DNA from: Microbispora rosea subsp. aerata
Lineage (GTDB): Bacteria > Actinomycetota > Actinomycetes > Streptosporangiales > Streptosporangiaceae
DNA length: 64,000 bases
Assembly: GCF_014647835.1 (NCBI RefSeq)
Contig: NZ_BMPY01000004.1
Span: 209,118 to 273,117, forward strand
Reading direction: 5' to 3'
Numbering within the stretch: position 1 is the first letter of the stretch; each line of letters opens with the position of its first letter. Below are positions 48,593-56,823 of this stretch, piece by piece. The notes below the pieces were generated by a model. It worked only from the letters and a program-made list of their open reading frames with translations. It did no database searches and was not told the DNA's origin. Both the position numbers and the translations under genes were made by a program.

Positions 48593-50431
48593 TCAGTCCA
48601 GGGGGATCTCCGCGCGCCAGTCGGACTTCTCCGTCCAGGCGGGCTGCTCGCTCTTGTCCAGCAGGAAGCTGCCGAGCGCGAGCATGTCGATGTTGGTGCG
48701 CATGAAGCAGGTGTAGGCGTCGTGCGGCGTCCGCACGATCGGTTCGCCGCGGACGTTGAACGAGGTGTTGACCAGCACCGGGCACCCCGTACGCGCCTTG
48801 AACGCCTGGAGCAGGCGGTGGTAGCGGGGGTTGCCGCGCTCGTCGACGGTCTGCACCCGCGCCGAGTAGTCGACGTGGGTCACCGCGGGGATGGTCGAGC
48901 GCCGCACGCGGAGCAGGTCGAGGCCGGTGACGCCGGACTCCGGGACCTCAAGCTGCTGGGCCGCCGCCACCCGGGCGACGAGGAGCATGTACGGACTGTC
49001 CTGACGCAGGTCGAAGTAGTCCTTGGCGTCCTCCGCCAGCACGGCCGGCGCGAACGGCCGGAACGACTCGCGGAACTTGATCTTCAGGTTCATCGCCGAC
49101 TGCATCCCGGGGTCGCGGGGGTCGCCGAGGATGGAGCGGGAGCCGAGCGCGCGGGGGCCGAACTCCATGCGGCCCTGGAACCAGCCGACGATCTTCCCCT
49201 CGGCCAGCCCGTCCGCCACCTGTTTCACCAGCTCCTCGTCGTCGAGGCGCCGGTGCGGGATGCCGTTGGCGGTCAGGTACGCCGCGATCTCGTCGTCGTC
49301 GTACGCCGGGCCGAGCAGCGCCCCCGACATCGCGTCGCGCCCGGTGCCGACGTGGTCGCGCGTGGCCCCGCGCTCCATCGCGACGGCCTGGGCGGCTCCC
49401 AGGGCGCCGCCGGCGTCGCCCGCCGCGGGCTGGACCCAGATCTCGTCGAAGATCCCCGCGTCGACGATCTTTCCGTTCGCCACGCAGTTGAGCGCCACGC
49501 CGCCCGCCAGGCAGAGCCGGGACTCCCCGGTGCGCTCGCGCGCGGTGCGGGCCAGCTTGAGCATCACCTCCTCGGTGACCTCCTGCACCGAGGCCGCGAG
49601 GTCGAACTCGCGCTCGGTGAGCTCGCTTTCCGGCAGGCGCCTCGGCCCCCCGAAGAGCCTCTCGAAGCCCCTGCCGGTCATCGTCCGGCCGCGCAGATAC
49701 TCGAAGTAGCGCAGGTCGAGGCGGAAGGTGCCGTCGGGTTTGATGTCGATGAGCCGGTCGCGGATGAGGTCGGCGTACCGCGGCCTCCCGTACGGCGCGA
49801 GGCCCATCAGCTTGTACTCGCCCGAGTCCACCTTGAACCCGCAGAAGTAGGTGAACGCGGAGTAGAGCATGCCGAGCGAGTGGGGGAACCGCAGCTCGGC
49901 CACCGCTTTCAGCGTCGTGCCGCGGCCGTGCCACAGGGTGGTGGTCGCCCACTCCCCCACCCCGTCGACGCACAGGACGGCGGCGCTGTCGTACGGGCTA
50001 GGGAAGAAGGCCGAGGCCGCGTGCGACTCGTGGTGACGCCGCACCCGCACCGGCGGGACCCGTCCCCGGCCCAGGGCCTGGAGCTCCCGGCGTACGGTCT
50101 GGTCGGTGTGCCGCTTCCCGTCTCTCGACAGCCACGAGGGCAGGACGTCGCGGAAGAACGGGAAGGCCGTCGGGGCGGCGCCCACGAGGGTGGCCATGAC
50201 CCTGCGGAACTTGAGCCGCGGGTCCTCGTAGTACGCGACCGCGGAGATGTCGTCGAAGCTCACTCCCGCCTCGTCCAGGCAGTAGGCCACCGCCTGGGAA
50301 GGGAACGAGGAGTCGTGCCGCTTCCTGCTGAAACGCTCCTCCTGCGCCGCCGCGACGGGCACGCCGTCCGCGACGAGCGCGGCGGCGCTGTCGTGGTAGA
50401 AGGCGGAGATGCCGAGAACGAGGTCAGACAA
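48593..50431 (-). CDS. O-carbamoyltransferase (NodU/CmcH/TobZ family)
   Basis: Transfers the carbamoyl group of carbamoyl phosphate to a hydroxyl via carbamoyl-adenylate. 612 residues: an N-terminal Kae1-like domain with GISAFYHDSAAALV, QEERFSRKRHD and the metal-binding HHESH (133-137), SGEYKLMGLAPYG and CLAGGVALNCVANGK in the middle, and a C-terminal YrdC-like domain with GRMEFGPRALGSRSIL and NTSFNVRGEPIV. TTG 50431 is fixed by GAGGAG seven bases upstream. It sits in the same operon as carAB, which can supply its substrate. Confidence 0.94.
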   Translation of the reverse strand: MSDLVLGISAFYHDSAAALVADGVPVAAAQEERFSRKRHDSSFPSQAVAYCLDEAGVSFDDISAVAYYEDPRLKFRRVMATLVGAAPTAFPFFRDVLPSWLSRDGKRHTDQTVRRELQALGRGRVPPVRVRRHHESHAASAFFPSPYDSAAVLCVDGVGEWATTTLWHGRGTTLKAVAELRFPHSLGMLYSAFTYFCGFKVDSGEYKLMGLAPYGRPRYADLIRDRLIDIKPDGTFRLDLRYFEYLRGRTMTGRGFERLFGGPRRLPESELTEREFDLAASVQEVTEEVMLKLARTARERTGESRLCLAGGVALNCVANGKIVDAGIFDEIWVQPAAGDAGGALGAAQAVAMERGATRDHVGTGRDAMSGALLGPAYDDDEIAAYLTANGIPHRRLDDEELVKQVADGLAEGKIVGWFQGRMEFGPRALGSRSILGDPRDPGMQSAMNLKIKFRESFRPFAPAVLAEDAKDYFDLRQDSPYMLLVARVAAAQQLEVPESGVTGLDLLRVRRSTIPAVTHVDYSARVQTVDERGNPRYHRLLQAFKARTGCPVLVNTSFNVRGEPIVRTPHDAYTCFMRTNIDMLALGSFLLDKSEQPAWTEKSDWRAEIPLD

Positions 50432-50540
50432 GGATGTGCTCCTCTGGGTGCTGGAGGTCGTCGCGGGCGACGTCGCGGCGGGGCGCACGCGACTCCGGCC
50501 GGGAGCCGTCGCGCGCCGCTCGGCCGCGCGTGGCGGGGAA

Positions 50541-52757
50541 TCAACGGCGTTTCGAGAACGGGGCGAACAGGGCGATCCGGCCGCCGCGCATGGCCCTGCG
50601 CGCGGCCCTGCGCGCGCCGGGACCGCCGGGCGGGCTGAGTGACCGGTAACCCACCCGGACCCGGTCCCACACTTCGGCCCGCGACCCCGCGCCGGCGGAG
50701 TCGGGAAGGCTCGCGAGAAGCGTGTCGACCGCGTCTGCGGCCCAGGCGGAGTGACCCGTGGCGACGTTGTCGATGGTGTTGTGGAGGTCCACGAACCGCG
50801 TGTTGAAGCCGTACTTGCGCAGGGCCAGCCGGGCTCTGCGGTAGCTGCCGCCCACCCCCGACAGCTCCATGGCCAGGTTCAGCCCCAGCACCTCGGGCAG
50901 GAACGTGCGAGGGAAACGGCCGATGCACAGCCAGTAGACGGGCAGTTCGAACGAGGCGTCCCGGAAGCCCGGCCAGCGCGCGAACTCCGGCGACGCGGTC
51001 GGCGGCAGCTCGACGCCCATATCCTTGAGCACTTCGCGGTAGATGAGCGGGTGGTTGAGCTTGGCGAGGCCGTTGCCCAGCTCGTCCCAGTACGTCTGGA
51101 AGAGGGCGTGACCGATGTCCGACGACGCCAGCTCGTGGTCGGTGAACCCCTGTAGCCAGCTTCCGTCGATCAGCGTCAGCGGAGCCGTCTGCACCGCGTC
51201 GTCGATGACGGCCTCCCGCGAGGGCAGCGGGACGTCGGCGTTCTCCTCGAACTCGGCCGCGTGGCGGTCGTGCTGGACCTGGAGCCACGGCCGCAGTCCC
51301 TCGCGTCCCCAAGTCCGCGGGAGCGGGACCGGGTCGTGGTCCATCCCGTGCCGGGACCGTGCCAGCCAGCCGGTGATGTAGTCCAGGCACCATCGGCGCA
51401 ACGCCGGGGTGTCGGTGCGGACCATCAGGAGGTGGTAGGCCTCCCGCAGGTCGGCCGGCGCCCTGCCTTCGGTCCGGGGACCCGATCGCAGCGCCCGCTC
51501 CACCGCCACCGGCGGCCGCATCGCCGGGACGGCGCCCGCGCCGGCCGGCGTCGCGTCCTCGGCGGGGTCCGCCGGGAGCGAGTCGATCCAGCGGCTGATG
51601 ATCGTGAGGTCGTCCGGCGAGAAGACCCGGAACATCGGGCCGCGCTCGCCGACCAGCCCGCGGACCAGCGCGCTCGCCGCGGAACGCCCCGGCTTGACGA
51701 GCTTGCTGCGCGCCAGCGCCCCCAGCAGACCGGAGGGATCCGTGCGGGCCTCCTTCAGCCAGTCCGCCAGCGACCTGCCCTCGAGCTGGAACTGGTGGTG
51801 ATAGACCGACCCCTCTCGCGCGCGCAGCCTCATCAGCTCGGCCATGTCGTACGCCGGGTCGAAGGCCGCGGTCAGCTCGGCGTACAGCGCGTCGGTCTGC
51901 TCGCGCAGGACGGCCAGGGCCCAGGCGAAGCCGAGGCGGACGGCCGACTCGGCCCGCGCCCCCTCCCGCGCGATCAGCTCGTCCACCACCGCGCGGCACT
52001 CCTCGGCGGGAGGGGGATCCTCCTCCCCCCTCGCCGCCGACGGGTCGATGACGGACCAGTCCGCGGTCGTCGGCAGCGCCCGTCTGACCAGGGTGAGCGG
52101 CGGCAGCAGTCCCACCGTTCTCAGGCACAGGTCGGCGCCGAGCAGCTCGCCCCGGAAGTCGTCGGGACGCCTGCTCATCACCAGCAGCAGGCCCGGGAGG
52201 GTGTAGGCGCCGTCGGGGACGCGCGGGTCGCCGGTGAGACGCGCGAGCGGCACGGCGTTCTCGGACAGGCGCAACGTGCGCAGCAGGTGCAGGTAGGCGG
52301 CGGCCCGGGAGGCTCCCGGGTGCCCGACGCCGGTGTCGGAGGCGTACAGCGCGAGGACGCGCAGCACGAGCGCGTCGTCGGCGTTGCCGGGAGCGCTCAG
52401 CCACTGCAACCACGCCCCGGACGCCAGGGACAGCGGCGCGCATCCGAGCACGGCCCTGCGGACGAGCACGCGGCGTTCGTCGTCCGCCGCCCGGTCGCCC
52501 AGGTCCCGGAACCTCCCGCCCGCCTGGGACGACCAGGCGGCGGCCTCCCGTACCAGCTCGCCCAGCGGCGCCGGGCGGCCCGAGACCTGGCGGTGCAGCT
52601 CCGCGCGGACCTCGTCGACGAAGTCACCCCCGGGGACGCGGGCCTCGGGATCGGCCGCGAAGGCGTAGAGCCGGCGGCCGGCCGAGCCGTCGTCCCCCGG
52701 TGCCGTGGTCACCGAGGCGACGCCCGCCGCCGTCATGGTCGTCGCGTTGGTCGCCAT
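50541..52757 (-). CDS. Double heme-oxygenase-like diiron (HDO) protein
   Basis: 738 residues, annotated in other genomes as iron-containing redox enzyme. The C-terminal copy (about 523-690) has plausible iron ligands: E559 in YWDELGNG, H569 in LNHP, E622/E631 in LPEVLGLNLAMEL, and H659, D663 and H669 in FVDLHNTIDNVATGH. The N-terminal region (about 105-220) repeats the same pattern in weakened form (CAPLSLASGAWLQW against TAPLTLIDGSWLQG; FRGELLGADL against FLPEVLGLNL) but loses most ligands. HDO enzymes perform N-oxygenation, desaturation or C-C cleavage of amino-acid-derived substrates. ATG 52757 has GGGAG upstream. Confidence 0.85.
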   Translation of the reverse strand: MATNATTMTAAGVASVTTAPGDDGSAGRRLYAFAADPEARVPGGDFVDEVRAELHRQVSGRPAPLGELVREAAAWSSQAGGRFRDLGDRAADDERRVLVRRAVLGCAPLSLASGAWLQWLSAPGNADDALVLRVLALYASDTGVGHPGASRAAAYLHLLRTLRLSENAVPLARLTGDPRVPDGAYTLPGLLLVMSRRPDDFRGELLGADLCLRTVGLLPPLTLVRRALPTTADWSVIDPSAARGEEDPPPAEECRAVVDELIAREGARAESAVRLGFAWALAVLREQTDALYAELTAAFDPAYDMAELMRLRAREGSVYHHQFQLEGRSLADWLKEARTDPSGLLGALARSKLVKPGRSAASALVRGLVGERGPMFRVFSPDDLTIISRWIDSLPADPAEDATPAGAGAVPAMRPPVAVERALRSGPRTEGRAPADLREAYHLLMVRTDTPALRRWCLDYITGWLARSRHGMDHDPVPLPRTWGREGLRPWLQVQHDRHAAEFEENADVPLPSREAVIDDAVQTAPLTLIDGSWLQGFTDHELASSDIGHALFQTYWDELGNGLAKLNHPLIYREVLKDMGVELPPTASPEFARWPGFRDASFELPVYWLCIGRFPRTFLPEVLGLNLAMELSGVGGSYRRARLALRKYGFNTRFVDLHNTIDNVATGHSAWAADAVDTLLASLPDSAGAGSRAEVWDRVRVGYRSLSPPGGPGARRAARRAMRGGRIALFAPFSKRR

Positions 52758-52815
52758 CGTCTCCCTCGCCTGCCGAACGAGACCTGGATCGCATGGAAAC
52801 GTTCCTTTCCGGCTC

Positions 52816-52908
52816 TCAGAACATGGGATAGATGGACGCGTCGCTCTTCCGCTTGGCGCGCTTCTTCCGCCCGAACACCCTGTCGACGATCTTGCGTAGG
52901 AAAGACAT
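52816..52908 (-). CDS. 30-residue basic peptide, possible precursor or scaffold
   Basis: A tiny gene between the SGNH hydrolase and HDO genes (gaps 57 and 58 bp), with a strong GAGGAG site nine bases before ATG 52908. The N-terminal part, MSFLRKIVDRVFGRKKR, is a cationic amphipathic helix. After a basic hinge the C terminus is DASIYPMF. No leader-cleavage motif or cysteine is present. It may be a peptide substrate of the ATP-grasp/HDO enzymes, a membrane-binding partner or a small toxin-like peptide; the sequence does not decide. Confidence 0.65.
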   Translation of the reverse strand: MSFLRKIVDRVFGRKKRAKRKSDASIYPMF

Positions 52909-52965
52909 GCCGATTGACTCCTCGAAGGAAACGGAAACCGCCGGTCGGATCGATCGGACGGGAGA

Positions 52966-54003
52966 TCAGGAGAGCTCCAGGGTTTCGGCCAGGAGGCGGG
53001 CGATGACGTCGTGGCCCTTGTCGGTGTAATGCGCCCGGTCCACGAAGATCCAGTCGTTTGCGTCGACCAGGGCGGCGGCCGGCGGGTTGAGGTCGTAGAA
53101 CCGCACGTCGCTCTTCTCGCATCCGGCTTGAATCGCCTCGGCGAACCGCCGGGCCACCTCCGGCTTGGAGATGTCGCCGTAGAGCTCCTCCCACGTGCCG
53201 AGCTTGGAGATGCGGTCGATCTCGTCGAACAGCAGCTTCTCCTCGGGGGAGCGGGACTTGCCCATCCACGGGAACATGGGCTGCAGGACGTAGGAGATGC
53301 GGGTTTCCGGCCCGGCCAGGCGACGCCAGGTGTCCAGATGGCGCAGCGTCAGCTCGGCCGCCGACTCGATGACCGCGTCGATGTCGCGCCGCACGTCCTC
53401 GAAGGTGGCGATGGGGCGCGGGGGCACCCGCTCGGACCGCTTGCCGAAGACCTTCGTGGTCTTCCGGTTGCGTTCCCGCAGCTCGTCCATGGCCGCGTAG
53501 TACTCCCCGCAGAACCAGAAGGCCCCGTGGTCGCCCTGCTGCCACTCGGGCAGCCTGGCGACGGTCAGGTCGTTGAACCCGCTGAAGATGACGATCTCGT
53601 CGATCTCCGGCAGCAGGTGGCGGTAGAGCGTGAAGAGCAGCAGCTCCTGGGTCGAGTTGTAGCACCGGCCGGCGAAGTTGAGCCAGGGGCCGGACGGCGC
53701 GTACCGCCTCCACAGCAGGGACGCCAGGGTGTGCTCGTCGCCGGTCGCGCCCATCCCGAGCGCGGTGGAGCTGCCGCTGAGCAGCCGGACCGGGCCGGGC
53801 GGCACGTAACTCGCGGCCGACGCCCGTTCGCCGTCGGGCCCGACCGACAGGCGGAACCCGGAGCGGTCGCTGTTGACCGCCTTCGACCGGAAGTTCTGCT
53901 GGTGGAAGTACATCAAATACGGCTGGTAGTTCATGTTGCCGTGGTCGAAGAACCTGTCGTAGTCCGCCATCTGCGGGGTCAGTACTTCGCGCTGCAGTTT
54001 CAC
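52966..54003 (-). CDS. SGNH/GDSL-family hydrolase
   Basis: 345 residues with the SGNH pattern: nucleophile block SGSSTALGMG (Ser77-79), block III SGFND (142-145) and the terminal D322-RA-H325 in DRAHYTDKGHD. There is no signal peptide from GTG 54003, which has GAGGAG five bases upstream, so it is cytoplasmic or an acyltransferase/esterase acting on the pathway intermediate. It is the first gene of the operon. Longer upstream starts (ATG 54171) are arginine-rich and unlikely. Confidence 0.85.
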   Translation of the reverse strand: MKLQREVLTPQMADYDRFFDHGNMNYQPYLMYFHQQNFRSKAVNSDRSGFRLSVGPDGERASAASYVPPGPVRLLSGSSTALGMGATGDEHTLASLLWRRYAPSGPWLNFAGRCYNSTQELLLFTLYRHLLPEIDEIVIFSGFNDLTVARLPEWQQGDHGAFWFCGEYYAAMDELRERNRKTTKVFGKRSERVPPRPIATFEDVRRDIDAVIESAAELTLRHLDTWRRLAGPETRISYVLQPMFPWMGKSRSPEEKLLFDEIDRISKLGTWEELYGDISKPEVARRFAEAIQAGCEKSDVRFYDLNPPAAALVDANDWIFVDRAHYTDKGHDVIARLLAETLELS

Positions 54004-54467
54004 GAATCTCCTCGAATTCCTGGACGGGTCGTGACCGGCCCGGGGGCCGCCCGGACGGCGCGCCCCGGTAGACCTCGTGCCGGGCGGCCCGCGCCGGCGG
54101 ACGGCACGACACCGCCGGTCGACGTCGACGCGCGGCGGTGGCCCGACGAGCGGGGCGACGCGTTTGGCCACGTCCTGGCGGTCGGCGCATGGCCGGCGCC
54201 GGCGTGCACCGTCGCCGTTTCTCCGCGTCTTCGCGCATGCGGCCGAGCGCGAACTCGCCGGTCCGCGCCATCCCGGACGCGACCTTCACGCGAGATCGCA
54301 TGCCCGCACGGGCCACACGCGTGTCATGGGCCGGCGAAAACGCGTTCCTATCCGATCCGGCCGTTTCCAATCGGGCGAGGTGGCCGTGAATCCCTTTCGG
54401 CCGTTCGCCCGAGGCGGAGCGATGCGACCATGTGGCCTATTGACTCACTCGGTCCTGAGTGCTCTCA
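54004..54467 (-). other. Long leader of the biosynthetic operon
   Basis: From the candidate promoter to the first gene is about 460 bases. A 69-codon frame (54209 to 54000) ends in a GTGA overlap with the hydrolase start and might be a coupled leader ORF, but its composition is shadow-like. No riboswitch pattern is recognised. Confidence 0.3.
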
Positions 54468-54473
54468 CGACGG

Positions 54474-54502
54474 AGATTAAATCTCGTCAACAAGTAAGTC
54501 AA
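54474..54502 (-). promoter_or_regulatory. Candidate operon promoter
   Basis: On the minus strand TTGACT (54502-54497), a 17-base spacer and TAATCT (54479-54474): a near-consensus -35/-10 pair, unusual for this GC-rich genome. The -35 is part of a TTGACTTA box that recurs at 54946-54953. Confidence 0.6.
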
Positions 54503-54936
54503 ACCCCTTTTTTCGGGAAGTGCGGGCGGCTCGTCCGCGATCGCTCTCGCATTCTTTTCAACGGCAAAGCGCAGCTTGCACACCATGCTTCCTCCGGGCC
54601 GCGCACCGATGACGGCACGGCAACCAGGCAGGGGAAACCGCGCGGCGACACCGGCCGCGGAACTGGCCAAGGAAGCCAGGCGGCACGGCCGGACACGGGA
54701 ATGACGATGTGGGAACGCGCGGAAGTTCGACCGCCCGGCAACGACGAAGACGATTCACAGATCAGGCAGGGGCCCGCACGATCCGTTCTCCGAGAGATTT
54801 CCGCGAAAACGGTGAAAACGGCTCGCGAACGGCGATGAAACACCGCGATACGCCGTCCGGAATCGACGGCGGGCAGCCCTCTGCGACGCCTTTCGCCCCA
54901 GCACAGATTTCAGGCGGCCGGCACATTTGATGGATC
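54503..54936. other. AT-richer intergenic stretch, no firm gene
   Basis: Lower GC than the rest. On the plus strand two overlapping short frames (54703-54837, then 54835-54930) begin MTMWERAEVRPPGNDEDD and MKHRDTPSGIDGG, but third positions are not GC-biased and ribosome binding sites are weak. I do not call them genes. Confidence 0.3.
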
Positions 54937-54966
54937 GACTTACACTAAGTCAATACGTTAGTCAAG
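54937..54966. promoter_or_regulatory. Cluster of TTGACTTA-type boxes
   Basis: A perfect inverted repeat GACTTA-CAC-TAAGTC (54937-54951), followed 12 bp on by a second TTAGTCAA copy (54958-54965). The same TAAGTCAA box overlaps the -35 at 54495-54502. It is a likely operator or second promoter for the operon. Confidence 0.5.
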
Positions 54967-55210
54967 TTCAGTCCCATTCCATGGCGGCGGCTGGCAAGAG
55001 ACTTACATTCGGCCACCGGAGGCCATCGGCGTACCGCCTGCGGCCTTCGGCGGATCCTGATATGGCGCGCGAAGCCCGAAGCTTCGGCGGCAGTCGCACG
55101 GCCGGCCGGGGGGAGGCCCGGGTGCGACACGTTCGGCCGGGCGACGATGTCGAGCACCGTTGCCCGGGCGTCGCCTCCACACCCACCGGGATCTGCGGAC
55201 CCCGAGTGTG

Positions 55211-55232
55211 GAGTTCTAGTCTTCTAGAACTC
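55211..55232. terminator. Strong palindrome downstream of the GntR gene
   Basis: GAGTTCTAG and CTAGAACTC around a TCTT loop, extended by TGTG/CACA after a one-base bulge. It lies 63 bp past the GntR stop, so it is either its terminator or a regulator site. There is no T-run. Confidence 0.55.
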
Positions 55233-55294
55233 TCACAGACAGACGGCACGAGGTCAACCCCCTCGCGTCGCCTTTCTCCCGTCCGGGCGAAAGA

Positions 55295-56101
55295 TCACAT
55301 CTCCAGGCGGAGCAGCACGGCCGGGTCCGGGTCCATGCCCGAGGTCTGCCGCCGTGTGGTGTAGACGATGTGGGAGGCCCGCATGACCGCCCGGTCCACC
55401 AGCACCGGCTTGCCCTCGACGTCGAAGGTGACACGGTCGCTCATCAGGGCGGCGCCTCCCGCGGGCTGCCCCAGCATCTCCGCCTGCTCCTGCGTCAGCA
55501 CGATCGGCCTGATGGACTCCTTCGCCGACCCGAGCACCAGCCCGCAGTGCTCCTCGATGAGCCGGTAGAGAGGTTTCCGCTCGAACTCCTCGTCCACCAG
55601 CCCGCTGGCCAGTTCCACGGGCAGGTAGGACGACTGGAGGATGACCGGGGAGCCGGCTATCACCCGCAGGCGCTCGACGAGCACGATGTCGGCGTGCGGA
55701 GAGAGGCCGAGATCCACCTGAACGGAGGCGGGGGCCTCCACGCGGCGCACGCCGAGGACCCTCGTCTTGAGATCGACGCCCTGGAGAACCAGGTCCTCGG
55801 CCAGGCTGCGCAGGCCGGTCACCGCCGGGGAGGTCACATTCTCCGCCACGAACGTGCCGAGGCCCTGCCTCTGCTCGACCCGGCCCTCGGAGCTCAGCCG
55901 CTGCAGCGCCTGCCGTACCGTCATCAGGCTGACCCCGTAGTGCTGGCTGAGCTCGCGCTGCGACGGGAGCGGCCGCCCCGGCACGAGCTCGCCGCGGTCC
56001 ATCCGCGCGAGCAGGTCCCGGTAGATCGCCTGATATTTGGGCTCGCCCCCCTGCGTCCCCCGCAGCGGAGGGCGGGCGTCAGGCGGAGGGAACGACGGCA
56101 T
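55295..56101 (-). CDS. GntR/HutC-family regulator with UTRA domain
   Basis: 268 residues. The N-terminal wHTH contains GRPLPSQRELSQHYGVSLMTVRQALQRLSSEGRV, with QGLGTFVAE closing the wing (about 20-90), and the C-terminal UTRA effector domain has ERLRVIAGSPVILQSSYLP. It sits directly upstream of the carbamoyltransferase operon on the same strand and is its best candidate controller. The effector is unknown. The upstream gap 56102-56305 contains TTCGTATACC, an imperfect palindrome that might be an operator. Confidence 0.88.
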   Translation of the reverse strand: MPSFPPPDARPPLRGTQGGEPKYQAIYRDLLARMDRGELVPGRPLPSQRELSQHYGVSLMTVRQALQRLSSEGRVEQRQGLGTFVAENVTSPAVTGLRSLAEDLVLQGVDLKTRVLGVRRVEAPASVQVDLGLSPHADIVLVERLRVIAGSPVILQSSYLPVELASGLVDEEFERKPLYRLIEEHCGLVLGSAKESIRPIVLTQEQAEMLGQPAGGAALMSDRVTFDVEGKPVLVDRAVMRASHIVYTTRRQTSGMDPDPAVLLRLEM

Positions 56102-56305
56102 TCCGTTTCTCCCTGTCGATCATTGCCCCGATCCGGTGACGATCCGTCTACAGGCCCCTCACTGTTCGTATACCCTGCGGTGCGCGGACCAGCCCCCGCA
56201 GCGCCGGCACGACCGGCCCGCGAGGGGTTCATCAGCCTATCCGATCAGTTATGCGGCTATGGCTTTTTCGGAAGACAGATCCCGAAGCCGGACCCGCCGC
56301 GAAGG

Positions 56306-56743
56306 TCAACGGTTGGGGCGCAGGGTCCAGGAGACCGTCATCTCGGAGACGACGACGCCCTCGGCGTCGCGGATCTCCACGGCGACCTCGAACTCGGGCC
56401 GCTCCCCCGCGTCCAGCCGGGCGACGACCGCCTCGCGCTCGGCCCGGAGCGTCGCGGCGGCCGTGACCTCGCCCTTGGCGAGCTTGACGTAGCGGATTTT
56501 CGCCTCGACGGCCAGCGGCACGGCCCGGGAGAGCTGGTCGCCGAAGGCCGACAGCATCGCCGCGCCCGAGGCGGACTCGGCCAGCGTGAACAACACGCCG
56601 GCGTGCGGGCCGCCCACGTGGTTGTGCAGGTCTGCCCGGTCGGCGAGGCGGGCGACCGCCGTACCGGAGCCGATCGAGTCGAACGTGATGCCGAGCAGCC
56701 GCGCGAACGGGACGCTGTCGAGCATGAAGGCGCCGATGTCCAT
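56306..56743 (-). CDS. Hotdog-fold thioesterase (DUF4442/PaaI-like)
   Basis: A 145-residue hotdog protein with FARLLGITFDSIGSGTAVARL and NHVGGPHAGVLFTLAESASGAAM, the acyl-CoA thioesterase signature, with the catalytic Asn/His region HNHVGGPHAG. It is divergent to hisN. The target acyl-CoA is unknown. Nothing ties it to the biosynthetic operon except proximity. Confidence 0.85.
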   Translation of the reverse strand: MDIGAFMLDSVPFARLLGITFDSIGSGTAVARLADRADLHNHVGGPHAGVLFTLAESASGAAMLSAFGDQLSRAVPLAVEAKIRYVKLAKGEVTAAATLRAEREAVVARLDAGERPEFEVAVEIRDAEGVVVSEMTVSWTLRPNR

Positions 56744-56823
56744 GGCGGGATGTTACCGACAGGTACGGTCTCGGGCGATCCTTCCTCTGATGTGATCCGG
56801 TCGCGGCACGATACGTTGGGCCT

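Noticed and set aside
48722-50638. Long plus-strand frame opposite the carbamoyltransferase
   Set aside because: Antisense shadow; translation is R/G/E-rich without motifs.
52966-54171. Longer N terminus for the SGNH hydrolase from ATG 54171
   Set aside because: Extra residues are arginine/proline-rich shadow, while GTG 54003 has a strong GAGGAG site.
54703-54930. Two overlapping small plus-strand ORFs in the cluster promoter region
   Set aside because: Weak ribosome binding sites and no GC bias at third positions; kept only as a note.
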